From Micromonospora eburnea (GTDB lineage Bacteria > Actinomycetota > Actinomycetes > Mycobacteriales > Micromonosporaceae): a DNA stretch of 64,000 nucleotides. The notes under the pieces were generated by a model. It searched no databases. It saw nothing but the letters and a program-made list of their open reading frames with translations, and was not told where the DNA came from. The stretch is from NCBI RefSeq assembly GCF_900090225.1, contig NZ_FMHY01000002.1, positions 6,262,001-6,326,000 of the forward strand. The letters are read 5' to 3'. This document shows positions 56,117 through 63,759 of the stretch, in pieces (the stretch's first letter is position 1; the number at the start of each line of letters is the position of its first letter). The position numbers and the translations under genes are program-made.

Positions 56117-57019
56117 TCAGCCCACCCGGCACCGGCCGGCCGCGTACCCGACGACGGCCCGCATGATCTCTTCCTCAGATCGATCGGCGAAGTTGGCCGT
56201 GGCGGTGAAGCCGGTGCCGAAGAACGCCTGCTGCAACCCGGAGTCCAGCGCGGTGAAGGCGCCCAGCCCGGTGCCGGCGCGTGGATCGCGCGGCTTGACG
56301 CAGACCATCTTCTCCAGGGACCAGCGCCGCAGGTAGATCCGGTCGATCGCCGCCCAGGGCAGCCAGATCGCCTGCCCCCGGGTCGGCCGGGTCTTGATCC
56401 ACAGCCCGTCCGGGCCGACCGCCAGCACCGGACCGCCGGAGGAGACCAGCCAGAGCTGCAGGCCCATCAGCAGCGCGAAGAACAGCATGATCACCGGGAT
56501 GACGAGCAGCACCGCGGCGTCGCCGTCGGCCGACACGGCCAGGCCCAACGGGCAGGCGATGACCAGGCCGACGAGCAGGGTGACGGCGCCGAGGAGCAGC
56601 GCCCGCTTGCCCAGGTTCGGCCGGGCCACGAACGGCAGGTCCTCCGGTATCCGCTTCGCCGTCCGCGTCACCGGCGGCGGCTGCGCCGGCCAGCCCGCCC
56701 CCGGTCCGGTCGGGTACGCCTGCTGCCCCGGCGCGGGCCAGCCCGGACCCGGCTGCTGTGGCCCCGGCGCGGGCTGCGGGTGCGCCGGCCAGCCCGGACC
56801 CGGCTGCGGCTGCCCCGGCACCGGCCAACCCGCCCCCGGCTGCGGTTGCGGTTGCGGTTGCCCAGACCATCCCGGGGCCGGCTGCGGCGGCCCCGGCGCG
56901 GGCTGCGGATGCCCCGACCAGCCCGGACCCGGCTGCGGCGGTACGGGCCAGGCGGGCTGGCCCGTAGGCGGCGTCCATCCGCCGGCGGGGTTCGGCTGCG
57001 GGTGGGGCGGCTGGGTCAC
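56117..57019 (-). CDS. Proline-rich membrane protein with PH-like C-terminal part
   Basis: A 300-residue protein. Residues 1-125 are a low-complexity Pro/Gln/Gly/Trp tail with many GPGW- and AP-containing repeats. Two helices follow (ALLLGAVTLLVGLVIACPLG; AVLLVIPVIMLFFALLMG), then a beta-rich domain (GPDGLWIKTRPTRGQ, IWLPWAAIDRIYLRRW) resembling a PH-like module. The GTG at 57019 has GGAGG upstream; upstream frame extensions are not protein-like. Function is unknown. Confidence 0.7.
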   Translation of the reverse strand: MTQPPHPQPNPAGGWTPPTGQPAWPVPPQPGPGWSGHPQPAPGPPQPAPGWSGQPQPQPQPGAGWPVPGQPQPGPGWPAHPQPAPGPQQPGPGWPAPGQQAYPTGPGAGWPAQPPPVTRTAKRIPEDLPFVARPNLGKRALLLGAVTLLVGLVIACPLGLAVSADGDAAVLLVIPVIMLFFALLMGLQLWLVSSGGPVLAVGPDGLWIKTRPTRGQAIWLPWAAIDRIYLRRWSLEKMVCVKPRDPRAGTGLGAFTALDSGLQQAFFGTGFTATANFADRSEEEIMRAVVGYAAGRCRVG

Positions 57020-57552
57020 GGCGGCCTCCGGCGGGTCGTCGACTGGCGGGACGCGGTACTGGGCAGGCACACGATACGACCTGGCTTCCGGCCGCACGGC
57101 CCGCGAACCGCCCGCCCGGCGCCCCGTGGAACCCACCCGGCCCACGCCGGACCAGGGAAGGAACGGCGGCGGGCGACAGGCCCACGAGACACACGCACCC
57201 GCTCCGGCCGAGGCGTCCGGACGCCGCACGCAGGCCGCCCGGGGGATACGGGTCAGCCGTCCGGGGGATGTTGGAAGACGGGCGTAACTCCCTCGTGGGG
57301 GCGTCGTTGAGTCTGATGTCGGAGCGCTGGTCAGGCGCGATGACGGGAGACGGCCGATGCCCTGTCGGTCGAGGGGTGGCGGCGGGGCATCGTGCATAGA
57401 GGGGCCGGGCGTGTGAGGGGTGCGTCCGGCCCCTCCCCCTGTCCACATTCCGCTCCGCATACGACAAATGGCGGTGTCCCCACTGCGGGACACCGCCATT
57501 TGCGCTGACTGGCCTGGATCATGGCGCGCCGGTCACGGCGCGGGGGCGCCGG
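57020..57552. other. Intergenic region, mostly featureless, ending in a terminator
   Basis: No credible gene in about 530 bp. The only clear feature is the hairpin at 57465-57502 belonging to the B12-binding gene. Short frames here have unusual composition and no recognisable motif. Confidence 0.5.
57465..57502. terminator. Terminator after the B12-binding gene
   Basis: Perfect 16-bp stem (CAAATGGCGGTGTCCC and its complement) with loop CACTGC. It follows the leftward gene ending at 57553 and is among the clearest terminators in the window. Confidence 0.8.
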
Positions 57553-57957
57553 TCAGCCAACCGGCTGGGCGACGTTTCCCCGGACCCACTCGACGATGGA
57601 CTGGGTGGTGGCACCCGGAGTGAAGATCTTCGCGACGCCGAGCTGCTCCAGCTCGGGGATGTCGGCGTCCGGGATGATGCCGCCGCCGAAGACCACGATG
57701 TCGGCCGCGTCGCGCTCGGCGAGCAGTTCGAGCACCCGCTTGAAAAGGGTCATGTGCGCGCCGGACAGCACGGAGAGGCCGACCGCGTCGGCGTCCTCCT
57801 GGATGGCGGTCTCCACGATCTGCTCCGGCGTCTGGTGCAGGCCCGTGTAGATGACCTCCATGCCAGCGTCGCGCAGCGCACGCGCGACGACCTTCGCGCC
57901 GCGGTCGTGGCCGTCCAGGCCAGGCTTCGCGACGACGACCCGGATACGAGAGCTCAT
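57553..57957 (-). CDS. Cobalamin B12-binding domain protein (methylmalonyl-CoA mutase C-terminal type)
   Basis: A 134-residue stand-alone B12-binding domain. The base-off motif DxHxxG is DGHDRG at residues 15-20, with GLSVLSG and FGGGIIPD supplying the rest of the signature. It matches the C-terminal domain of methylmalonyl-CoA mutase and its free-standing forms. The catalytic large subunit gene is not in this window, so it must act with a partner encoded elsewhere. It is a single-gene unit with a strong terminator. Confidence 0.9.
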   Translation of the reverse strand: MSSRIRVVVAKPGLDGHDRGAKVVARALRDAGMEVIYTGLHQTPEQIVETAIQEDADAVGLSVLSGAHMTLFKRVLELLAERDAADIVVFGGGIIPDADIPELEQLGVAKIFTPGATTQSIVEWVRGNVAQPVG

Positions 57958-58451
57958 CAGCGCACACCTTTCGCCGGCTCCGGCACTGTCACCTGAACGA
58001 ACGGTAACCCGGCCGGCCGGGGGCCGGAAACCCGGGCAGCACCCCTAGGCCGGATACCGCCCCGACATCCGGACGAACCGCCGCCGGGGGCTCCGCACGA
58101 AACCGCCGCCAGAGGGCTCGTCTCGGCCCGACGAGATCCAGGAGACACGCCCTAGCGCGCACCCTCACGCGCCGGAAGTCGGACACCTCCGCCGAACGGT
58201 CACTGTGCGCTACGAACGGCCAGTCATCGGGCCATCCGACCGGCGGCACGAGCTATGACAAGAGCGGATGTAAATGGACATAACAAAACGCCAATTCGGC
58301 GCTTTGGCTTGTGACAGGTGTGGCGGTTGGCTACCGTGTCCACGGTTGTCATCAGGTCCACGGACGGGTGACGACGCGATCGCCGGACGTTCGACGGAGT
58401 TTCACCGAACGGTCGGCGCTCGCATCGGATTCCCGACAACGGAGGGTGTGC
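57958..58451. other. Upstream region of the first M23 peptidase gene
   Basis: About 490 bp without a gene. A likely promoter lies at 58309-58337, giving a 5' leader of about 110 nt before GGAGGG and the GTG at 58452. The leader has a small CGTTCG/CGAACG stem but I could not match it to the c-di-AMP (ydaO) riboswitch often seen before actinobacterial cell-wall hydrolase genes. Confidence 0.45.
58309..58337 (+). promoter_or_regulatory. Candidate promoter for the first M23 peptidase gene
   Basis: TTGTGA (58309-58314) and TACCGT (58332-58337) separated by 17 bp resemble -35 and -10 boxes of the housekeeping sigma factor. Transcription would begin near 58344, about 108 nt before the start codon. 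Confidence 0.45.
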
Positions 58452-59165
58452 GTGCGCCAGCGCCTGTCGTCTGAGCCCGATAGATATCGCGGCCGTCGCC
58501 GCGTACCCACCCCTCCACGTAGCCGCTACGCCGCGGTCGTCACCACCGCCTTCGTGGGAGCCGGCATCGTCGCCCTCGGCGCGAACGCCCTCCCCGACGC
58601 CAAGAGCGTCAGCCCGTCGGTCCTGGACGAGCTCAAGCAGGCGTCGATCACCAGCCAGGACGCGGCGGCCCGGAGCGACAGCGCCGACCGCGCCTCCCGG
58701 TCCGACCGGACGGACGGCAAGGCCACCGCGGAGCAGGACGTCTGGCTGCTCCCCCTGCACAACTACGACTTCAAGACGTCGTATGGCATGCACTGGGGCA
58801 AGCTGCACACCGGCATCGACCTCGTTGCCCCGGAAGGCACCCCGTACGTCGCGATCCACGCTGGCACGGTCACCAAGGCCGGCTGGTTCGGCGGCTACGG
58901 CTACGCGGTGATCGTCCAGCACGCGGATGGCAGCGAGGCGATCTACGGCCACTCCTCGGCGCTCAACGTCAAGGAGGGCCAGCAGGTCCAGGCCGGCGAC
59001 CAGCTCGGCCTGGTCGGGAACACCGGCCACTCCTACGGCTCGCACCTGCACCTGGAGGTCCATGTCAACGGGAAGCCGTTGGACCCGGTGCCGTGGCTCA
59101 AGAAGCGCGACGTGGACATTCAGCTCCAGATCGAGGCAATCTACGGCGAGGTAGCCGCGTCCTGA
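58452..59165 (+). CDS. M23 family metallopeptidase (LytM domain)
   Basis: A 237-residue exported peptidoglycan hydrolase. After a basic N-terminus there is one hydrophobic segment (AVVTTAFVGAGIVALGANAL) acting as signal anchor, then a charged linker, then a LytM/M23 domain with zinc motifs HTGIDLVAPEGTP and GSHLHLEVHV. GGAGGG precedes GTG 58452 by 5 bp; the long upstream frame is not protein-like. A second M23 gene follows. A perfect terminator ends the gene. Confidence 0.9.
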   Translation: MRQRLSSEPDRYRGRRRVPTPPRSRYAAVVTTAFVGAGIVALGANALPDAKSVSPSVLDELKQASITSQDAAARSDSADRASRSDRTDGKATAEQDVWLLPLHNYDFKTSYGMHWGKLHTGIDLVAPEGTPYVAIHAGTVTKAGWFGGYGYAVIVQHADGSEAIYGHSSALNVKEGQQVQAGDQLGLVGNTGHSYGSHLHLEVHVNGKPLDPVPWLKKRDVDIQLQIEAIYGEVAAS

Positions 59166-59184
59166 CGCTGTGCACCGCCCACCG

Positions 59185-59212
59185 ACCGCCCGGATCAGTC
59201 GATCCGGGCGGT
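59185..59212 (+). terminator. Rho-independent terminator after the first M23 gene
   Basis: 12-bp perfect stem (ACCGCCCGGATC and its complement), AGTC loop, followed by TTTCGTT. It lies 20 bp after the stop codon. Confidence 0.88.
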
Positions 59213-59427
59213 TTTCGTTGCGGCAAAGTCTGCTGGATCACACCGGCAACTGTGAGCAGCACCACGGCCGAGCATGATCCTTTTTGCCGCCAAAGGGATC
59301 AGAACGAGGCGAACTCGGACAGCCCGTCACACCGCCGCAGCCGGTCACCCCGGAGCCGGTACCGGTCACGGCCCCGGCCGACACCAGTATTTCGAGGTCA
59401 CGTGCCCCTCGACTGATGAAGGTCCCC

Positions 59428-60237
59428 GTGCAGGAAGACAGCTCCATCCAGAACGAGAACACCCCGGACACCCCCGGCCGGCACCGGCTGCGCACGCGCA
59501 CGGGCCGGCGTGGCACCTACCTCGTCATCGGCGCGGTCGCGCTGGTCGGTCTCGGTCTCGGTGGCGTCGTTGTCACCACCGAAGCCGACCGCCGTACGCA
59601 GGAGCCGACCCCGGCCGCCGTCGACTTCGATGCCCGGGCCCGGGCCGAGGCCGCCGCCCGGGCTGACCGCTCCGCCCGGGAGTCGACCGCCCCGGTCACC
59701 CCGTCCGCCACCCCGGCCACTCCGTCGCCGAGCCCGACCAGCCCGTCGCCGAGCCCGACCACGGCGAGCCCGAAGCCGAAGCCGACGAAGACCGCCACCA
59801 CCAAGCCGACGCCCAAGAAGACCGCCGCGCCGAAGCCCGCGTGGGTCATCCCGATGGCCGGTGCGGAGATCACCTCCTGCTACGGGCCGCGGTGGGGCAC
59901 CCTGCACGCCGGCATCGACTTCGCGATGCCCAGCGGCACGCCGATCCACGCCGCCGCGGCGGGCACCGTGGTCAAGGCTGGTGATGCAGGCGACGGGTAC
60001 GGCAACTCGGTCTTCATCGACCACCACAACGGCTACCTGACCCACTACGCGCACCAGAGCCGCCTGATCGTCGGCGTCGGCGACAAGGTGACCGCCGGTC
60101 AGGTCATCGGCTACGAGGGCTCCACCGGCGACTCCACCGGCCCGCACCTGCACTTCGAGGTGCACCAGGGCGCGATGTGGAACCAGATCGACCCCGCGCC
60201 GTTCCTGCGCGCCCGGGGCATCGGCGTGGCCTGCTGA
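59428..60237 (+). CDS. M23 family metallopeptidase with Pro/Thr/Ser-rich linker
   Basis: A 269-residue exported peptidase: one N-terminal helix (YLVIGAVALVGLGLGGVVV), a long Thr-, Pro-, Ser- and Lys-rich linker (residues 95-150) that could span the wall, and an M23 domain with HAGIDFAMPSGTP and GPHLHFEVHQ. GTG 59428 has GAAGG upstream; ATG 59416 and TTG 59284 are alternatives. The same architecture as the gene before it suggests a tandem duplication followed by divergence. Confidence 0.88.
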   Translation: MQEDSSIQNENTPDTPGRHRLRTRTGRRGTYLVIGAVALVGLGLGGVVVTTEADRRTQEPTPAAVDFDARARAEAAARADRSARESTAPVTPSATPATPSPSPTSPSPSPTTASPKPKPTKTATTKPTPKKTAAPKPAWVIPMAGAEITSCYGPRWGTLHAGIDFAMPSGTPIHAAAAGTVVKAGDAGDGYGNSVFIDHHNGYLTHYAHQSRLIVGVGDKVTAGQVIGYEGSTGDSTGPHLHFEVHQGAMWNQIDPAPFLRARGIGVAC

Positions 60238-60326
60238 CCACCTTCTGGCCATCCGCCCGACGCACCCCTTACCTGCGTGGCTCCGGTCGATCGCACCGGG
60301 CCTGGGCGCAACCCCCGCAAGCACCC

Positions 60327-60437
60327 GCGACGGTCAAGACCCACGTCACCCGGGCGATCGCGAAGCTCGGTGTGCGCGACCGGGTCCAGTTGGTGATCAC
60401 CGCCTACGAGACCGGGCTCATCCGGCCCGGCGGATGA
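60327..60437 (+). pseudogene. LuxR/NarL HTH remnant
   Basis: The last 36 residues of a LuxR-type HTH domain, ATVKTHVTRAIAKLGVRDRV and QLVITAYETGLIRPG, followed by a stop. The receiver domain and the first half of the HTH are missing; sequence upstream in the frame is unrelated. It is a 5'-truncated remnant between the M23 gene and pcrA. Confidence 0.75.
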
Positions 60438-60497
60438 GAGCGGGTAGCGAGCCCCGGCCCGGCGCACCGCCGGCCGAGGCTCGCCGCACGAGGCCGT

Positions 60498-62996
60498 TCA
60501 GAGCTTGTCGATCGGGGCGTGCCGGAGCACCAGCCACAGGGTCTGGTCACCGAAGTCGATCTGCGCCCGGGCGCCGGGGCCGTGCCCCTCCACCGCCAGC
60601 ACCCGGCCGAGGCCGTAGCGCTGGTGGTTCACCCGGTCCCCCACCGACACCTTCGGCGCCTGCTTCAGCTCGCTGGCGGTGGACAGCCGGCTGGCGTCCA
60701 CCCCGAGCCGCCTCGCCAGCTGGGTCGCCTTGGGCGTACCCCCGGTGAAGCCGCCGGGCGCGCGGTCCGCGCGGCCGCCGACGCCCCCGCCGCCGCCGGC
60801 CCACGAGGTGTACGAGCCCTCGGTGCGCTCCCAGCGGACCAGCGCCGGTGGCAGCTCCTCCAGGAATCGCGAGGGTGGGTTGTACGCCGGCTGCCCCCAG
60901 GCCGACCGGGTGACCGCCCGGGACAGGTAGAGGCGCTGCCGGGCCCGGGTGATCCCCACGTACGCCAGCCGCCGCTCCTCCTCCAGCTCGCGGTTGTCGC
61001 CCAGCGAGCGCAGGTGCGGGAAGACGCCGTCCTCCAGGCCGCTCAGGAAGACCACCGGGAACTCCAGGCCCTTGGCCGTGTGCAGCGTCATCAGGGTGAC
61101 CACGCCCTGGTGGTCGGGGTCGTCGCTGGGGACCTGGTCGGCGTCGGCGACCAGCGCGACCTGCTCCAGGAAGCCGGCCACGGTGGCCCGCTCCCCCTCC
61201 TCGCCCAGCGCCTCGATCCGCTCGGTGTACTCGCGGGCGACGCTGACCAGCTCCTGGAGGTTGTCCACCCGGCCGGCGTCCTGCGGGTCCAGGCTCTCCT
61301 CCAGCTCGGTGAGGTAGCCCGAGCGGGTCAGCAGCGCCTCCAACACCTCCTCGGGAGTGCCGGTCACGGCCAGCTCGCGCGCGGAGTCGAGGAGGGCGAC
61401 GAACTCGGCGATCCCGTTGGCCGCCCGGGTCGAGATCCCGGGCGCGTCCTTGGCCCGCCGCAGCGCCGCGCCGAAGGAGATCCGGTCGCGGCTGGCCAGC
61501 GCCTCCACGCACGCCTCGGCCCGCTCACCGATGCCCCGGCGGGGGGTGTTGAGGATCCGACGCAGGCTGACCGTGTCGTCGTCGTTGACCACCGCGCGCA
61601 GGTAGGCCAGCGCGTCGCGGACCTCCTTGCGCTCGTAGAAGCGCACCCCGCCGACCACCTTGTACGGCAGGCCGACCCGGATGAACACCTCCTCGAAGAC
61701 CCGGGACATGGCGTTGGTGCGGTAGAAGACGGCCACGTCACCCGGGCGGGTGTCACCGGCGTCGACCAGCCGGTCGATCTCCCGGGCCACCCAGTCCGCC
61801 TCGGCGTGTTCGGTGTCGGCCACGTAGCCGACGATCTGCTCGCCGGCCCCGGCGTCGCTCCAGAGCCGCTTGGGCTTGCGGGAGGTGTTCCGGTCGATCA
61901 CCGCGTTGGCGGCGTTGAGGATGGTCTGGGTGGAGCGGTAGTTCTGCTCCAGCAGGATCGTCCGGGCGTCGGTGAAGTCGCGCTCGAACTCCAGGATGTT
62001 GCGGATGGTCGCGCCCCGGAACGCGTAGATCGACTGGTCGGCGTCGCCGACCACGCACAGCTCCGCCGGCTCGACCCCCTCGGTGCCGGAGACCAGCTCC
62101 TTGATCAGCACGTACTGGGCGTGGTTGGTGTCCTGGTACTCGTCGACGAGGACGTGCCGGAACCGGCGTCGGTAGCTCTCCGCGACGTGCGGGTGCGACT
62201 GGAGCAGGTGCACCGTCGCCATGATCAGGTCGTCGAAGTCCAGGGCGTGCGCCTCGCGCAGCCGCCGTTGGTAGAGCGTGTAGGCCTCCGACAGGGCCCG
62301 CTCGTTGGGGCCCTTGGCCCGGGTCGCGAACTCCTCCGGATCGACCAGTTCGTTCTTCAGGTTGGAGACCTGGGCCGCCAGCCCGCGCGCCGGGTAGCGC
62401 TTTGGATCGAGGTCCAGCTCCCGGGCGACCAGTTGCATCAGCCGCCGGGAGTCGTCCGCGTCGTAGATCGAGAAGGTGGACTTCAGGCCGGCGTGCTCGT
62501 GCTCGGCGCGCAGGATCCGGACGCAGGCCGAGTGGAAGGTCGACACCCACATCAGCCGGGCACGCGGGCCGACCAGCGCGGCCACCCGGTCCTTCATCTC
62601 ACCGGCGGCCTTGTTGGTGAACGTGATCGCGATGATCTCGCCCGGGTGCACCCCCCGCGCGCCGAGCAGGTACGCGATCCGGTTGGTCAGCACCCGGGTC
62701 TTGCCGGAGCCGGCGCCGGCCACGATCAGCAGGGGGGAACCGGCGTGGGTGACCGCGTCCCGCTGCGGGCCGTTCAGCCCGGCGAGGAGGTCCTGCGGGA
62801 CCGACCGGGCCGACGGCTCCAGGTTGCCGCGCGACGACAGACGCGCCGAGCTGGAGCCGTCGCCGGCCGAGGGTGCGGTGGCCGGATCATGGCCGCCCGC
62901 CGGGCCGGAGTTGTCGCCTCCGGGCCGGTGCGGCGAGGTCGGCCGGGAGGAATCCGGCGCGGGCGGGGACGCGGGAATGTCGAAGAGAGGATGCAT
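60498..62996 (-). CDS. pcrA: ATP-dependent DNA helicase PcrA/UvrD
   Basis: 3'-5' helicase of superfamily 1A acting in repair and replication, 832 residues. Motif I is VAGAGSGKT, motif II DEYQDT, motif III GDADQSIYAFRGA, motif IV LEQNYRST, motif V TLHTAKGLEFPVVF and motif VI VGITRARQRLYL. A Tudor-like C-terminal segment (KVSVGDRVNHQRYGLGRVL) is typical of PcrA. The unconserved N-terminal 70 residues contain copy D of the 52-bp element (DGSSSARLSSRGNLEPSA, residues 45-62). Confidence 0.95.
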   Translation of the reverse strand: MHPLFDIPASPPAPDSSRPTSPHRPGGDNSGPAGGHDPATAPSAGDGSSSARLSSRGNLEPSARSVPQDLLAGLNGPQRDAVTHAGSPLLIVAGAGSGKTRVLTNRIAYLLGARGVHPGEIIAITFTNKAAGEMKDRVAALVGPRARLMWVSTFHSACVRILRAEHEHAGLKSTFSIYDADDSRRLMQLVARELDLDPKRYPARGLAAQVSNLKNELVDPEEFATRAKGPNERALSEAYTLYQRRLREAHALDFDDLIMATVHLLQSHPHVAESYRRRFRHVLVDEYQDTNHAQYVLIKELVSGTEGVEPAELCVVGDADQSIYAFRGATIRNILEFERDFTDARTILLEQNYRSTQTILNAANAVIDRNTSRKPKRLWSDAGAGEQIVGYVADTEHAEADWVAREIDRLVDAGDTRPGDVAVFYRTNAMSRVFEEVFIRVGLPYKVVGGVRFYERKEVRDALAYLRAVVNDDDTVSLRRILNTPRRGIGERAEACVEALASRDRISFGAALRRAKDAPGISTRAANGIAEFVALLDSARELAVTGTPEEVLEALLTRSGYLTELEESLDPQDAGRVDNLQELVSVAREYTERIEALGEEGERATVAGFLEQVALVADADQVPSDDPDHQGVVTLMTLHTAKGLEFPVVFLSGLEDGVFPHLRSLGDNRELEEERRLAYVGITRARQRLYLSRAVTRSAWGQPAYNPPSRFLEELPPALVRWERTEGSYTSWAGGGGGVGGRADRAPGGFTGGTPKATQLARRLGVDASRLSTASELKQAPKVSVGDRVNHQRYGLGRVLAVEGHGPGARAQIDFGDQTLWLVLRHAPIDKL
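62811..62862 (+). repeat. 52-bp palindromic element, copy D (in pcrA)
   Basis: Perfect 12-bp arms CGACGGCTCCAG and CTGGAGCCGTCG flank a core that differs from the others at a few positions. It lies in the disordered N-terminal extension of PcrA, read in the same frame as copy B. Confidence 0.75.
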
Positions 62997-63101
62997 CGCA
63001 CGGCGAGTCTATGCCGCCGGCCGGACACTTCCGGTCCGCGCCGGGCGGGACGAGACGAAGCCGTCATCGAGGTGTCACCGCCCACCCGTTGGCGGGATTC
63101 C

Positions 63102-63131
63102 TTGCGCGCCCCGCCCGCCGGTCGGCATACT
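63102..63131 (+). promoter_or_regulatory. Candidate promoter of the chorismate mutase leader
   Basis: TTGCGC (63102-63107) and CATACT (63126-63131) are separated by 18 bp. Transcription would start at or very near the GTG of the leader peptide (63139), so the leader ORF appears to be leaderless. Confidence 0.5.
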
Positions 63132-63138
63132 CGACGGC

Positions 63139-63204
63139 GTGTTCGGTCAGCGCTTCTACTTTTACTACGGCACCGGGAGTCCGGCAGCCGTAGGTCGCGC
63201 CTGA
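63139..63204 (+). CDS. Phe/Tyr-rich leader peptide of chorismate mutase
   Basis: A 21-residue peptide, MFGQRFYFYYGTGSPAAVGR plus Ala, starting at GTG 63139. Residues 6-10 are FYFYY, the mark of an attenuation leader sensing phenylalanine and tyrosine supply. It ends 15 nt before a perfect terminator hairpin and 95 bp before the chorismate mutase gene. No other role is apparent. The codons and the structures around it fit classical ribosome-mediated attenuation. Confidence 0.75.
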   Translation: MFGQRFYFYYGTGSPAAVGRA

Positions 63205-63251
63205 TCAACAGACCTGCGAAAGCCCCGGGCTCCTGGAGCCCGGGGCTTTTT
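63173..63251 (+). promoter_or_regulatory. Transcription attenuator (antiterminator and terminator) before chorismate mutase
   Basis: The terminator has a perfect 14-bp stem (63219-63232 with 63236-63249), loop CTG, then TTTTT. A segment in the leader ORF, CCGGGAGTCCGG at 63173-63184, can pair over 12 bp (two G-U) with CCGGGCTCCTGG at 63225-63236, which would disrupt the terminator. A ribosome stalled at the Phe/Tyr codons (63154-63168) would sit just before the antiterminator strand. Which state a ribosome at the stop codon imposes is less clear. Confidence 0.7.
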
Positions 63252-63298
63252 CGTCCCGGGATCCGGGCAGCGGGGCCCGAGACCCGAAGGGTACGACG

Positions 63299-63652
63299 AT
63301 GATGACTGACGTGGTGGAGTCCAGCGGTAGCCTGGCGCGGCACGACCAGCCGAACGAGACAGACCCGACCGGGGCCGCGACGGCCCGGACCGGCACCGAC
63401 GACTCGGCCGCGGCCGAGCGGATCGTGGCCATCCGGGAGCGGATCGACGAGATCGACCGCACCATCGTCGCGCTCTGGCAGGAACGCGCCGCCCTGTCCC
63501 AGGAGGTCGGAGCCACCCGGATGGCCGCCGGCGGGACCCGGCTCGTGCTCTCCCGGGAGCGGGAGATCCTGGAGCGGTTCCGTCAGGCGCTCGGCGCGGA
63601 CGGCACCCAGCTCGCGCTGCTGCTACTGCGTGCCGGCCGCGGACCCCTGTGA
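63299..63652 (+). CDS. Chorismate mutase (AroQ type)
   Basis: Converts chorismate to prephenate, committing carbon to Phe and Tyr. 117 residues: about 40 disordered N-terminal residues, then the AroQ helices with IRERIDEIDRTIVALWQERA and LSREREILERFRQAL. A GAAGGGT sequence precedes the start (ATG 63299, or 63302). Its leader peptide and attenuator indicate control by Phe/Tyr-tRNA charging. No prephenate dehydratase domain is attached. Confidence 0.9.
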   Translation: MMTDVVESSGSLARHDQPNETDPTGAATARTGTDDSAAAERIVAIRERIDEIDRTIVALWQERAALSQEVGATRMAAGGTRLVLSREREILERFRQALGADGTQLALLLLRAGRGPL

Positions 63653-63711
63653 GGCGAGCCGCCGGGGCGACCGGGCTGCGGCCGGGCGGGCCGGCCGGGC
63701 CCGGATACGAC

Positions 63712-63752
63712 GAACCGCCTGCCGGCGTCGGGCTGACTTCGGCAGGCGGTTC
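63712..63752. terminator. Bidirectional terminator between chorismate mutase and the edge ATPase
   Basis: Perfect 13-bp stem (GAACCGCCTGCCG and its complement) with a 15-nt loop between convergent genes. Confidence 0.7.
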
Positions 63753-63759
63753 GGGGGGA

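Noticed and set aside
58340-58451. Possible c-di-AMP (ydaO) riboswitch before the M23 peptidase gene
   Set aside because: Context is right, but the conserved blocks of the motif could not be found in the leader; only a small stem is visible.
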